64,000 nt of DNA from Lentibacillus cibarius (GTDB lineage Bacteria > Bacillota > Bacilli > Bacillales > Amphibacillaceae), in the NCBI RefSeq assembly GCF_005887555.1, contig NZ_VCIA01000001.1, positions 2,170,001 to 2,234,000 on the forward strand. The letters are read 5' to 3'. Made by a program: the position numbers and the translations under genes. The number at the start of each line of letters is the position of its first letter. Position 1 is the first letter of the stretch. Positions 28,041 through 36,938 of the stretch are shown piece after piece. The notes beneath the pieces are model-generated. The model saw only the letters and a list, made by a program, of their open reading frames with translations. It was not told the origin of the DNA and ran no database searches.

Positions 28041-28964
28041 GTGGTGAATGATGAGCAGATTTATGAACGACTAATAGCAATAACATCGGCTGAAAATGTT
28101 TTAGTTGATGAATCTTTGGAGGACCACACATATACACGCTTGGGTGGTAACGCTGATTATTATGTGATGCCGGAAACGTATCAGGAAGTTCAGGATATCG
28201 TCAAACTTTCCAATCAGGAACACATTCCATTTACATTGCTTGGGAATGGATCCAACCTGATTATTAAAGATGGTGGAATCAGAGGTATTGTACTGAATCT
28301 TGGCCGTTTGACTGACATTAGTACAGATGGGATATACATGATCGCCCAAAGCGGAGCCCGAATTATTGATGCTTCCCGGGAGGCTTTATCTCATTCGTTA
28401 ACAGGACTTGAATTTGCATGTGGAATTCCCGGAACAGTCGGTGGGGCACTCTTTATGAATGCCGGAGCATACGGCGGAGAAATTAAAGACGTTTTGGTAA
28501 GTACTGTTGTTGTGGATCGACATGGGGAATTGCTTACACTGACCGCTGAGGATCTTGACTTAGCATATCGTTCGAGTAATATTCCGGAAAAAGGTTATAT
28601 TGTTCTGGAAGCAACGTTCGCACTGGAAGAGGGGGATGGTGATGCGATTAAAGCGGTGATGGACGATCTCACTTATAAGCGCGAATCTAAACAGCCGCTG
28701 GAATATCCATCATGCGGCAGTGTGTTTAAGCGGCCTCCGGGTTATTTTGCCGGCAAATTGATTCAGGACAGTGAATTGCAAGGCCAGCAAATTGGTGGTG
28801 CTCAAGTATCGTTGAAGCATGCTGGTTTTATTATTAATAAAGAGGGTGCGACGGCGACAGAATATATTGATTTGATCCACCATGTGCAGAAAACGGTTAA
28901 AGAAAAGTTTGATGTCAATCTTGAACGTGAAGTGAAGATTATCGGGGAAGACTCCGATCGGTAA
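28041..28964 (+). CDS. murB: UDP-N-acetylenolpyruvoylglucosamine reductase
   Basis: Cytoplasmic flavoenzyme that reduces UDP-GlcNAc-enolpyruvate to UDP-MurNAc in peptidoglycan synthesis. It is 307 residues, the type II form common in Firmicutes. FAD-binding motifs are YTRLGGNADYYVMP and LGNGSNLIIKDGG, with GLEFACGIPGTVGGALFMNAG in the middle and the proton-donor Ser in YPSCGSVFKRPPG. The start is GTG after AAAGGATGG. It is a single gene with a strong terminator. Confidence 0.95.
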   Translation: MVNDEQIYERLIAITSAENVLVDESLEDHTYTRLGGNADYYVMPETYQEVQDIVKLSNQEHIPFTLLGNGSNLIIKDGGIRGIVLNLGRLTDISTDGIYMIAQSGARIIDASREALSHSLTGLEFACGIPGTVGGALFMNAGAYGGEIKDVLVSTVVVDRHGELLTLTAEDLDLAYRSSNIPEKGYIVLEATFALEEGDGDAIKAVMDDLTYKRESKQPLEYPSCGSVFKRPPGYFAGKLIQDSELQGQQIGGAQVSLKHAGFIINKEGATATEYIDLIHHVQKTVKEKFDVNLEREVKIIGEDSDR

Positions 28965-28992
28965 TGGGCTTTTTGTCATGGCTTACCGTATA

Positions 28993-29029
28993 AAAAACTG
29001 ACTTGTCTTTAAGGCAAGTCAGTTTTTTG
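28993..29029. terminator. bidirectional terminator between murB and ehuA
   Basis: AAAACTGACTTG pairs with CAAGTCAGTTTT around an eight-base loop, with T/A runs on both sides, so it can end both murB and the convergent ehu operon. Confidence 0.85.
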
Positions 29030-29052
29030 TACGGTTTGAAACTGATCATGGT

Positions 29053-29823
29053 TTATGACCGGAACCGGTGCAGAAAGCTTTGCAGCCGTTCATTGGTGGA
29101 GTTTTCTAGTACCTCGGCTGGTGGTCCTTCTTCGGCAATGACACCATTATCAAGAAAAAGGACTCGGTCAGCAATATCACGGGCGAATTCCATTTCGTGT
29201 GTGACCAACACCATGGCCATTTCGCCTTCCTCGGCTATATCCCGAATGACCTCCAACACTTCTCCAACCAGCTCAGGGTCAAGTGCTGATGTGACTTCAT
29301 CGAACAGCATAACTTTTGGCCGCATCACAAGCGCGCGGGCCATCGCCACTCGTTGCTTTTGTCCGCCGGAAAGCTGGCTGGGGTAGTTATCAAGTTTATC
29401 ACCCAGACCAACTTTTTCGAGCATTTCAATGGAACGTGCTTTTGCTTCTTGTTTGGGTATTTTCTGGACGTGGACCGGCGCTGTCATACAGTTTTCCAGG
29501 ATAGACATATGAGGAAAAAGATTGAAATGCTGAAAGACCATTCCAATATCGCCACGAACCTGTCTTAAATGTTTTTCATTCGCTGGAACAAGTTTACCGT
29601 TTTTCTCCATGTGCCATAGGTGTTTACCATCAACAATGATGCTTCCGGATGTTGGTTGTTCGAGTGTCATCAGCATCCGGATGATTGTTGTTTTTCCTGA
29701 TCCGCTCGGGCCAATGACGGCTACTTTTTCAGCTGGTTTGATGTCCAAGTCAATTCCGGTTAATACTTCGGTCTCACCAAAGGATTTATGCACGTCTTTG
29801 TAACTTACAATGGGTTCACTCAT
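29053..29823 (-). CDS. ehuA: ectoine/hydroxyectoine ABC transporter ATPase
   Basis: ATP-binding subunit, 256 residues, of a polar-amino-acid-type importer. Walker [10 protein letters not shown], signature [15 protein letters not shown] and Walker [15 protein letters not shown] are intact. Alone it looks like any GlnQ-type ATPase; the ectoine assignment comes from EhuB at the head of the same operon in ehuBCDA order. Its start overlaps the ehuD stop by four bases. Uptake of ectoines as osmoprotectants or carbon source fits a halophile. Confidence 0.87.
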   Translation of the reverse strand: MSEPIVSYKDVHKSFGETEVLTGIDLDIKPAEKVAVIGPSGSGKTTIIRMLMTLEQPTSGSIIVDGKHLWHMEKNGKLVPANEKHLRQVRGDIGMVFQHFNLFPHMSILENCMTAPVHVQKIPKQEAKARSIEMLEKVGLGDKLDNYPSQLSGGQKQRVAMARALVMRPKVMLFDEVTSALDPELVGEVLEVIRDIAEEGEMAMVLVTHEMEFARDIADRVLFLDNGVIAEEGPPAEVLENSTNERLQSFLHRFRS

Positions 29824-30554
29824 TGTTGCGAGACAGCTCCTTTCACTTCCTCAATCGGTTTGCTTCCGGTTGGTTCGCTTTTTTCGAAACGCCGGTTCAT
29901 TTTTCGCTCTAATTTATTAATAAGTATAGCAGATGGGTAGCTCAAGACAAGGAACAGAATAGCTACAATGGTCAATGGTTCCAAATACCTGAAGTTTGCC
30001 GAGCCGTACGAATTGGCTAAATTTAATATACCGGCAACACCAATGGATGATGCTAAAGGAACTTCTTTAAACATAATGATTAAATAGTTGCCAAGCATAG
30101 GGATGGTTGGCGGAATCGCCTGTGGCAAAATAACTTTAGACCACTTTTGTCTTGCTGAAAAATTTAACGCCTTGGCGGCTTCCCACTGGCCTTTGTCTAC
30201 TCCTTCGATTCCAGAACGATATACTTCACCGATATACGTACTGAAATGAATACCAAGTCCTAGTACAGCACTAGTAAATGGATCGAGGGTAAAACCAATA
30301 ACAGGAATCATCGGTAATGCATAAAATATAAAGAACAGCTGAACAAGTGGCGGCGTTGAGCGGATAAACTCCATGATCCACGTAAACAACCACCTTAATG
30401 GTTTGATGGGAATCTGGTTAAGAAATGGCCAGACAAAACCAAAAATCAATGCAAACAAGTAACAAGCGATAGTTAAGCCCAGCGTAATACCAAGTCCTTG
30501 TATAATAATTGGGAAAGAGTCATAGAATGTATCCCATTGCCAATTACTTATCAT
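29820..30554 (-). CDS. ehuD: ectoine/hydroxyectoine ABC transporter permease EhuD
   Basis: Membrane permease of the His/Glu/Gln/Arg/opine family, 244 residues, about five transmembrane helices. The permease-ATPase contact loop is EGVDKGQWEAAKALNFS followed by VILPQAIPPTIPMLGN. It pairs with EhuC to form the channel. It overlaps ehuC upstream and ehuA downstream by four bases each (ATGA), indicating tight translational coupling in a single operon. Confidence 0.87.
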   Translation of the reverse strand: MISNWQWDTFYDSFPIIIQGLGITLGLTIACYLFALIFGFVWPFLNQIPIKPLRWLFTWIMEFIRSTPPLVQLFFIFYALPMIPVIGFTLDPFTSAVLGLGIHFSTYIGEVYRSGIEGVDKGQWEAAKALNFSARQKWSKVILPQAIPPTIPMLGNYLIIMFKEVPLASSIGVAGILNLANSYGSANFRYLEPLTIVAILFLVLSYPSAILINKLERKMNRRFEKSEPTGSKPIEEVKGAVSQQ

Positions 30555-31213
30555 TGGCTAGCCACTCCTTTCTTGGACACCTTTTCCATTTTTCTGGTCA
30601 GCCATATCAATGGCAATGCCATAATGAAATAGAATACAAGTATGAGAAAATAGATGGTAGGTGCCTGTGAAATATTGTTACTCCGCAAGATATCACCGTA
30701 ATATAATATATCGGACATACTGATTAATGAAACAAGTGATGTTGCTTTTAGCATTTGGATGAGGTAGTTACCGAATTCAGGGAGCATCATACGGACTGCC
30801 TGAGGAAAAATGACTAGCCGCATGCGCTGAAATGGTGACATATTCAGTGCAGTTGCAGCTTCTGTCTGCCCCTTTGCAACAGACAATATAGAACCACGGA
30901 CAATTTCTGACATGTATGCCCCATAGTTAAGCGCTATGGCCAGTACACCTGCCCAGTAGTTACTTCCAATATCGATTCCAAACAAAATTGGCAATGCATA
31001 ATAAAACCAAAATAATTGAACAATCAGGGAAGTTCCACGGAATATTTCCACATAAAACCTAGTGAACCCTCTTAGGATGGGGTTTCTGGATAGACGGCAA
31101 AATCCCGAAATAAATGCGATTAAATAACCAAGAATGACCGAGCCCAATAACACTTTAATAGTGATGCCAACACCCTGCATGAGATTGGGAAATATATCAG
31201 CGATTGCGTTAAT
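30551..31213 (-). CDS. ehuC: ectoine/hydroxyectoine ABC transporter permease EhuC
   Basis: Partner permease of EhuD, about 220 residues, with the contact loop LSVAKGQTEAATALNMS and VIFPQAVRMMLPEFGN. The start is unusual. AAAGGAG (31228-31222) is an ideal ribosome-binding site, but no ATG follows; the codons in range are ATT, ATT, ATT, AAC. I place the start at the ATT at 31213, eight bases from GGAG. The next ATG would cut into the first helix, GTG at 31222 lies within the ribosome-binding site, and TTG at 31237 lies upstream of it. A stem-loop separates it from ehuB. Confidence 0.82.
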   Translation of the reverse strand: MNAIADIFPNLMQGVGITIKVLLGSVILGYLIAFISGFCRLSRNPILRGFTRFYVEIFRGTSLIVQLFWFYYALPILFGIDIGSNYWAGVLAIALNYGAYMSEIVRGSILSVAKGQTEAATALNMSPFQRMRLVIFPQAVRMMLPEFGNYLIQMLKATSLVSLISMSDILYYGDILRSNNISQAPTIYFLILVFYFIMALPLIWLTRKMEKVSKKGVASQ

Positions 31214-31265
31214 AATAATCACTCCTTTATAGATCAATTTATTAATTTCAAAAAAGATAAAAGAA

Positions 31266-31303
31266 TAGGGCCAGACCCCCTAGGAAGGGAGCCGGACCCT
31301 ATG
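31266..31303 (-). terminator. intercistronic stem-loop between ehuB and ehuC
   Basis: On the minus strand ATAGGG...CCCTAT with GG/CC and CCC/GGG pairs inside, followed by TTCTTTT. It looks like a leaky terminator or RNA-stability hairpin that would leave more ehuB mRNA than permease mRNA. Confidence 0.65.
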
Positions 31304-31348
31304 GAGTCATTGTCTGCTTATTCAAAAGTTCATTTCATTTGATGATGA

Positions 31349-32257
31349 TTAATATTTTTCACCGCTGCAGATTTCTTCCGTTTTTATATCTTCAGGCGGT
31401 GCATTATATTTAGGATCGAAGCCATTTTTTTCTAACATTTCAGCAACTGTGCCATCATCAATCAGCTTCTGTAGTGATTCATTGTATGCTTCGCGAAGCT
31501 CGTCGTTATCCGGATGGAATGCCGCGGCACCATAGCTTGGAACGCCTTCAATATCCGGCTGTTCAAAGTCATTTACAAATTCCAATTTGTCGTTACCGGC
31601 AGATTTTAGCGCCATTTTCACGGTCATTTCTGTACCTGTCGTCGCGTCAGCTCGGCCGGATTCAACTGCTGCGAATGTGGCAGCGATATCGGATGCTTCT
31701 TTTATCTGGTCTTTCTTTACACCTTCAGTCTTTACATATTCAATTTCTGTTGCACCGGACATGATCGAAACGGAAGCACCGGTCTCTGCAATATCGGCAT
31801 AACTATGCAGATCTTTGGGGTTTCCTTTTGGTACAATTAGTCCTTCTCCGTAAACCATTTCCGGTTCACCGAAATCGACATTTTTACAACGATCCGGGTT
31901 AATAGCCATTCCTGCAGTAATAACGTCAAATTTACCTGCGTTCAGTCCGGCAACAAGTTCGCCGAATTCAGAAACTTTTCCATTTACCGTATCAATTCCC
32001 AAGTCAGCAAAAACAGCTTGAGCAATATCTACCGCAGCACCTTTCAGCTTCCCATTATCATCCTGATAGCCATATGGTTTTTCATTCGCAAATCCAACTG
32101 TGACCGATCCTGCTTCTTGCAATTCAGTAAGTTTGCTTTTATCCCCACTTCCATCATTTCCGCTGTTACCATTCGTTTCTTCTGAGCCGCCAGATCCGCA
32201 AGCAGCAAGCAAAATTAGTGTGAACGCGAAAATCGATATTGCCAATAATCTCTTCAT
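31349..32257 (-). CDS. ehuB: ectoine/hydroxyectoine-binding lipoprotein EhuB
   Basis: Extracellular substrate-binding lipoprotein, 302 residues, of the SBP_bac_3 family. Signal peptide ends in LLAAC, then a Gly/Ser/Asn linker. The body resembles EhuB of Sinorhizobium: VGFANEKPYGYQDDNGKLKG, NAGKFDVITAGMAINPDRC and IVPKGNPKDLHSYADIA. It should bind ectoine or hydroxyectoine and pass it to EhuCD. GGGAGG lies ahead of the ATG; a large hairpin (32285-32336) sits in the leader. It heads the operon ehuB-C-D-A. Confidence 0.9.
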   Translation of the reverse strand: MKRLLAISIFAFTLILLAACGSGGSEETNGNSGNDGSGDKSKLTELQEAGSVTVGFANEKPYGYQDDNGKLKGAAVDIAQAVFADLGIDTVNGKVSEFGELVAGLNAGKFDVITAGMAINPDRCKNVDFGEPEMVYGEGLIVPKGNPKDLHSYADIAETGASVSIMSGATEIEYVKTEGVKKDQIKEASDIAATFAAVESGRADATTGTEMTVKMALKSAGNDKLEFVNDFEQPDIEGVPSYGAAAFHPDNDELREAYNESLQKLIDDGTVAEMLEKNGFDPKYNAPPEDIKTEEICSGEKY

Positions 32258-32284
32258 GTCCTAAATGACCTCCCATAGTTTTTT

Positions 32285-32336
32285 GGATAAACACTTGGCG
32301 TTAACACCGGTAATACGGCGCCCACTCTGTTTATCC
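32285..32336 (-). promoter_or_regulatory. structured 5' leader hairpin of ehuB
   Basis: GGATAAACA (32285-32293) and TGTTTATCC (32328-32336) are a perfect 9-bp inverted repeat, with GGCG/CGCC pairing inside. In the minus-strand transcript it would form a long hairpin ending about 28 bases before the ehuB start. No T-run follows, so it is not a simple terminator. Role unknown. Confidence 0.6.
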
Positions 32337-32720
32337 GGATTTTTTAATCCCCCTTGCAATACGAGAAAGTGCTGTTCAATTCATATGTAAAAAGATTCAT
32401 GATTAGTACAACTTTTTCACTGAAGAATAGTAATACTAGGGGGACTCTTTCCATCAAGGGTTTAATAATATGGTATAAGCTTTATAAAAGTGATTCAAAT
32501 TTCATATTTTCCGATAATTTACAATAAACCCTCAATATATTGCGTCAGTTATATAAAATTAGTACATACCAAGATATACTGGCGTATTACGTGTATTACT
32601 TGTATATGCTCCAGATTTGTCATCATCACTAAAAAATTTATGGGGTGATAGGATTGAAAAAGAGGGTAATATGTTACAATGTATATATTATTGGACTAGT
32701 TATCTAACAGGGGGGATTGG
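32337..32720. other. AT-rich intergenic region between ehuB and the ytzI-like gene
   Basis: No open frame or RNA gene that I can support. It should hold the divergent promoters for ehuB and the small membrane-protein gene. TTGAAA at 32654 with TACAAT at 32675 is a possible plus-strand promoter but the 15-bp spacer is short. Confidence 0.35.
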
Positions 32721-32876
32721 ATGACAGGATATATTATTGCTGCAATTGTTATTATGCTGATTGTGCTGGTGCTGGCCTTGTTTACGATATCAAAGGGCTA
32801 CGCTTATAAGCATACGGTAGATGCACTGCCTGAGCAGAATGAACATAATGGGGATGCAGATAACGCTCATTTTTAA
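32721..32876 (+). CDS. small membrane protein, YtzI-like
   Basis: A 51-residue protein read by hand. It has a short start, one hydrophobic helix (about 4-22, IIAAIVIMLIVLVLALFTI), then SKGYAYKHTVDALPEQN and a polar acidic tail. The helix followed by SKGYxYKHTVD is how I remember Bacillus YtzI; the match is from memory. GGGGGGATTGG precedes the ATG directly. Function unknown; it probably sits in the cytoplasmic membrane with the tail inside. It is followed by the DUF456 gene after about 100 bases. Confidence 0.7.
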   Translation: MTGYIIAAIVIMLIVLVLALFTISKGYAYKHTVDALPEQNEHNGDADNAHF

Positions 32877-32979
32877 TAGGCGGCGGGCTTTGCTCTAGCG
32901 TCAGAAAGTATAAATGTTAGAAGACCACATAAAAAAGCTTCGGTACTCTACTAGATATCATCAACTCTAAGGAGGGACT

Positions 32980-33465
32980 ATGCTGGATATAATTATTTGG
33001 ACCATTATTGCCGTACTATTTATCGGAAGTTTCGCGGGAATTATTTTTCCGATTATCCCCTCGCCGCTCGTACTGTGGGTTGGCTTTCTGTTATATCATT
33101 TTGTCATTAATGCCGATGAGCTATCATCCTGGTTTTGGACAGGTATGGCTGTATTGACGATTGTTTTAATCGCAGCGGATGTCATCGCGAACAGCTACTT
33201 TGTCAAAAAATATGGCGGAAGTAAATGGGGGGAACGCGGCGCTGCGGTAGCTGTTATTATTGGTTCATTTATCATACCGCCATTTGGTATTCTTATTGTG
33301 CCGTTTGTAGCAGTATTTGTGATTGAAATGATGCAAAAGAAAACATATGGTGAGGCGCTTCGGGCGTCTATTGGCTCCTTGATTGGTTTTCTTGGAGGTG
33401 CCGTTGCGAAGGTCGTGATTCAGCTAGTCATGATCGTTTGGTTTTTTGTAGCTATATTATTCTAA
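32980..33465 (+). CDS. DUF456 family membrane protein
   Basis: Integral membrane protein of 161 residues, about four to five helices, with glycine-rich segments GIIFPIIPSPLVLWVGFLLY, GGSKWGERGAAVAVIIGSF and ASIGSLIGFLGGAVAKVVI. This glycine-zipper-like arrangement is that of the DUF456 family, whose biochemical role is unknown. AAGGAGG lies four bases ahead of the ATG. The next gene, a B6-type kinase, begins about 20 bases after its stop and may be cotranscribed. Confidence 0.85.
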   Translation: MLDIIIWTIIAVLFIGSFAGIIFPIIPSPLVLWVGFLLYHFVINADELSSWFWTGMAVLTIVLIAADVIANSYFVKKYGGSKWGERGAAVAVIIGSFIIPPFGILIVPFVAVFVIEMMQKKTYGEALRASIGSLIGFLGGAVAKVVIQLVMIVWFFVAILF

Positions 33466-33486
33466 TGATAGAAAGGATTATTGGTT

Positions 33487-34320
33487 ATGAATCTTCCATC
33501 ACGTGTTATAACAATTGCAGGGTCTGCGGCTGGAGGTAGTGCAGGCATTCAGGCAGACTTGAAGACATTTCAGGAGTTGGATGTCTACGGGATGAGTGTC
33601 GTGACAGCACTTGTTGCGCGGCACCCGGAAACGGATAAAAACGTTCACCTGCAGACAATTGAAGCAATCGAAGCGCAATTTGCAACCGCTGTAAAGCAAG
33701 TCGGTGTCGACGCGCTTAAAACAGGTATGTTATTTTCAGAAAATATTATCGACAAAGCGGCAGATCTGATTGCCACGTCAGATATCAATACGGTCGTAGT
33801 TGATCCGGTCATGGTCGGCAAGCTTGACTCGAAGTTGCTTGCTGACGATGCGATTGATGTTCTGCGAGATCGGCTTTTGCCTATGGCGGATGTGATCACA
33901 CCGAATGTGCCTGAAGCATCCTATCTTTTGAATGGCCGGGAAGTGCATACGCTGGATGATATGAAGCAGGCTGCCATTGACTTACATAAACTGGGACCGA
34001 ACTATGTCCTTGTTAAGGGTGGCAGGCTGAAAGGTGAAGCTATTGATGTTCTCTATGATGGCGAAACAATGACCGCTTTTGAAGCACCCCGTATCGACAC
34101 GGAAAACACGAGCGGGGCAGGCTGCACGTATTCGGCAGCAATTACTTCCTATCTGGCAAAAGGCTATACGGTTCCTGAAGCAGTTCGTCTGGCGAAAAGT
34201 TTTGTTACAACGGCCATCGCATTTGGATTCTCCTATAATGATATGGTAGGTCCGACGTATCACGCAGCAGAACGTACGCAGGGAGAAGCCCACACGATTA
34301 AAGTGGAAAAACTGGCGTGA
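33487..34320 (+). CDS. pdxK: pyridoxal/pyridoxine (hydroxymethylpyrimidine-type) kinase
   Basis: Ribokinase-fold kinase, 277 residues, phosphorylating B6 vitamers. It resembles Bacillus PdxK, which arose from the ThiD family: TIAGSAAGGSAGIQADLKTF at the N-terminus, KTGMLFS, VVVDPVMVGK, and TENTSGAGCTYSAA at the ATP/phosphate site. The Cys in GAGC is the form seen in Bacillus PdxK, supporting B6 rather than HMP as substrate, but ThiD activity cannot be excluded. I use ATG 33487, ten bases after AAAGG, over TTG 33481. No thiamine genes are adjacent. Confidence 0.82.
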   Translation: MNLPSRVITIAGSAAGGSAGIQADLKTFQELDVYGMSVVTALVARHPETDKNVHLQTIEAIEAQFATAVKQVGVDALKTGMLFSENIIDKAADLIATSDINTVVVDPVMVGKLDSKLLADDAIDVLRDRLLPMADVITPNVPEASYLLNGREVHTLDDMKQAAIDLHKLGPNYVLVKGGRLKGEAIDVLYDGETMTAFEAPRIDTENTSGAGCTYSAAITSYLAKGYTVPEAVRLAKSFVTTAIAFGFSYNDMVGPTYHAAERTQGEAHTIKVEKLA

Positions 34321-34457
34321 CCGCTTGTAGCGTGAAGGTAAATCGAAGGGAAATCGTGTTTCATAGGAAAGCCCACACTGATTAGGGCGGATTAATTTGC
34401 TCTTTTCTTTTTCATTCGTGTAAACTGTTCTTGGAAATAAGGAACGGGGGGATGGAT

Positions 34458-34997
34458 ATGAAAGGACTGTTTAAACAGGATGCATTTCGTGATTATACGG
34501 TCAGAAAAGCAACAGATCAGGATGCGGAAACGGTCATCCAGATTTTGCGTGAAGCGGCAGGCTGGCTGGCCGATAAAGGAATCCATCAGTGGGACTATTA
34601 CCTGACAGATGAAGCGATGCTGGAGATCAACCAGGCTATTAAAGCAGGCACGACTTATTTGGTAGAAAACCAGGAAAAACGTGCTGTAACCACCTTTAAT
34701 CTTTCGCCAGAACAAAGTGAGCTTGATATTAGTGTATGGGGCAATCGGAATGATAGGGCATTATACCTGCACAGGCTGGCGGTTGATAAAAACTATCGTC
34801 ACAAACGGATTGGGAAAGGCCTGTTGGAGTGGATCTGTGTCAATAGCTTGCTTGATGATGGTGTGATTCGTTTGGACTGTGTCGCGGATAACCCGGCACT
34901 GAATCAATTTTATGTGAATGCGGGGTTTACTTTTTCCGGTTACGTACGGGCGAAAGAAATCCAGTTCTCCAGATATGAAAGGCCTTTAAATGCTTGA
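34458..34997 (+). CDS. GNAT-family N-acetyltransferase
   Basis: Acetyltransferase of about 179 residues with a complete GNAT fold: VRKATDQDAETVIQILREAA (first helix), LHRLAVDKNYRHKRIGKGLL (motif A, acetyl-CoA pyrophosphate loop) and ADNPALNQFYVNAGF (motif B). It is of the small-molecule or peptide acetylating type; the acceptor is unknown. I choose ATG 34458 because the GGGGGG ribosome-binding site ends six bases before it, while ATG 34452 abuts it. Its last codons overlap the -35 box of the proS promoter. Confidence 0.85.
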   Translation: MKGLFKQDAFRDYTVRKATDQDAETVIQILREAAGWLADKGIHQWDYYLTDEAMLEINQAIKAGTTYLVENQEKRAVTTFNLSPEQSELDISVWGNRNDRALYLHRLAVDKNYRHKRIGKGLLEWICVNSLLDDGVIRLDCVADNPALNQFYVNAGFTFSGYVRAKEIQFSRYERPLNA

Positions 34998-35022
34998 CTT
35001 TACTGCGGCATCCGTATATATT
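34994..35022 (+). promoter_or_regulatory. proS promoter
   Basis: TTGACT (34994-34999) and TATATT (35017-35022) are separated by 17 bp; predicted start about 35029, just ahead of the T-box leader. The -35 box overlaps the preceding gene's stop codon. Confidence 0.75.
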
Positions 35023-35028
35023 TAAACG

Positions 35029-35277
35029 TAAATACAGGAAACGTTGACGAGGAATAGTACTTTTTGTCGCCTTTTCCAGAGAGGAAATGGATGGTGAGAA
35101 TTTCCAAAGGTGCAAATGGGAACCTGCCTTTTGAGTTCACCGTTCGAAAGCTTTTTGCTGTAAGAATGGTGCGGTTTTACACCGTTACAATATGAAGTGT
35201 GCAGTCTTTAATTAAGCCTGCAAACAAGGGTGGTACCACCAGACCTCGGTCCCTTATTAGGACGGAGGATTTTTTAT
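35029..35277 (+). ncRNA. T-box riboswitch leader of proS
   Basis: The leader contains the diagnostic T-box AGGGTGGTACCACC (35227-35240), whose TGGT bulge pairs with the acceptor end of uncharged tRNA, followed by a terminator (CCTCGGTCC / GGACGGAGG, then TTTTTT, 35244-35277) and a Stem I region from about 35050. CCT at 35123-35125 in GGGAACCTGCC is a plausible proline specifier codon. Uncharged tRNA-Pro should prevent termination and turn on proS. Confidence 0.93.
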
Positions 35278-35309
35278 TTACACAAAACGTTTGAAAAGGA
35301 GTGTTTGCA

Positions 35310-36749
35310 TTGAGTAAAAACAATAAACAATTTGTTGAGAAGATCACTGCTATGGAAGATGATTTCGCTCAGTGGTATACAGACGTCGTTAAACAGGCGG
35401 AATTGGTTGATTACGGAGCCGTCCGCGGAACGATGATTATTAAGCCATATGGATTTGCCATTTGGGAAAATATTCGTGACCAGCTGGATCGCCGTTTTAA
35501 AGAAACCGGCCATTCCAATGTCTCCTTCCCATTGTTCATTCCGGAAAGCATGTTGCAAAAGGAAAAAGATCACATTGAAGGCTTTGCACCGGAAGTAGCC
35601 TGGGTAACAAAGGGTGGAGAAGAAGAATTAGAGGAGCGGATTTGTGTTCGTCCGACATCCGAGGTGCTTTTTGGCGAATATTATGCAAAAAATATTCATT
35701 CGTACCGTGATCTACCTAAGCTTTTTAATCAGTGGAGCAATGTCGTCCGCTGGGAAAAAACGACACGTCCGTTCCTGCGTTCGCTGGAATTTCTATGGCA
35801 GGAAGGGCATACCGCTCATGCAACACAGGAGGAAGCGGAAGAAGAGACGGCACAAATGCTGGACATTTACGCGGAAATCTGTGAAGACTACCTAGCTATC
35901 CCTGTGCTACGTGGCAAAAAGACCGAAAAGGAAAAATTCGCAGGTGCCGAATATACATTAACTGTTGAAAGTTTGATGCACGACGGAAAAGCATTGCAGT
36001 CCGGGACATCACACTATTTTGGAACAGGGTTTGCTGAAGCATTTGATATCCGCTATTTAAATAAAGACGGAGAACAACAACCGGTACACCAGACATCTTG
36101 GGGTATGTCGACCCGAATTATGGGGGCGCTGATTATGGTGCATGGGGATAATCGCGGTTTGGTAATTCCGCCAAGAATCGCACCGACACAGGCTATGATT
36201 GTTCCGGTTGCCCAGCATAAAGAGGGTGTTCTGGACAAGGCATACGATTTACGTGATCGGCTGCAGCATCTCGTCCGTGTCAATATTGACAGCAGTGATA
36301 AGAAGCCGGGCTGGAAATTCAATGAATATGAAATGAAAGGAATTCCCGTCCGGATTGAAATGGGTCCGAAAGATATTGAAAATGAGCAAGTTGTTCTCGT
36401 TAGGCGTGATACCGGCGACAAAGAATTCGTCCCGTTAAGCGAATTGGAAGAGCGACTGCCAGCCTTGTTGGAGGAAGTCCAGCAGAACATTTATAATCAA
36501 GCACTTACGCATTTAAACGAAACAACCACAACTGCTAAAAACATGGACGAATTCAAGCAAGCGCTTGATGAGAAACCAGGCTTCATCCAAGCCATGTGGT
36601 GTGGTGATCATGCGTGTGAGGAAAAGATTAAAGATGAAACCTCAGCAACATCACGATGCATCCCATTTGAACAGCACCATGTTTCTGACTCCTGTGTATA
36701 TTGTGGAAGAGAAGCAAAAGAATTGGTCTACTGGGCAAGAGCATACTAA
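35310..36749 (+). CDS. proS: prolyl-tRNA synthetase (archaeal/eukaryotic type)
   Basis: Class II synthetase of 479 residues that charges tRNA-Pro. It lacks the bacterial editing insertion and has the short archaeal-type layout: catalytic core with [26 protein letters not shown] and [13 protein letters not shown]; an anticodon domain (about 290-385); and a C-terminal domain with zinc-type cysteines in CGDHACEEK and [11 protein letters not shown]. subtilis itself has the long bacterial type, whereas some Bacillus carry this one as a second enzyme. Start TTG follows AAAAGGAG. Expression is controlled by the T-box leader. Confidence 0.95.
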   Translation: MSKNNKQFVEKITAMEDDFAQWYTDVVKQAELVDYGAVRGTMIIKPYGFAIWENIRDQLDRRFKETGHSNVSFPLFIPESMLQKEKDHIEGFAPEVAWVTKGGEEELEERICVRPTSEVLFGEYYAKNIHSYRDLPKLFNQWSNVVRWEKTTRPFLRSLEFLWQEGHTAHATQEEAEEETAQMLDIYAEICEDYLAIPVLRGKKTEKEKFAGAEYTLTVESLMHDGKALQSGTSHYFGTGFAEAFDIRYLNKDGEQQPVHQTSWGMSTRIMGALIMVHGDNRGLVIPPRIAPTQAMIVPVAQHKEGVLDKAYDLRDRLQHLVRVNIDSSDKKPGWKFNEYEMKGIPVRIEMGPKDIENEQVVLVRRDTGDKEFVPLSELEERLPALLEEVQQNIYNQALTHLNETTTTAKNMDEFKQALDEKPGFIQAMWCGDHACEEKIKDETSATSRCIPFEQHHVSDSCVYCGREAKELVYWARAY

Positions 36750-36786
36750 AGGATAAAATCGGGAATAGGATAAAAAAGTATAGATT

Positions 36787-36848
36787 AAAAAATCCGAACG
36801 ATGATTCGAAGTTCTTCTGTTTGATTTCGAATCAGTTCGGATTTTTTA
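36787..36848. terminator. long bidirectional terminator after proS
   Basis: AAAATCCGAAC...GTTCGGATTTT with an inner TGATTCGAA/TTCGAATCA arm, flanked by A and T runs. Confidence 0.85.
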
Positions 36849-36938
36849 TTGTATATGGGGTTGTGCCTGAACCAGCGGGCCAGTGGACATGCGGATGACG
36901 GACCAGAAATAATGGGATTAGGGACGGTATTGCTGATT

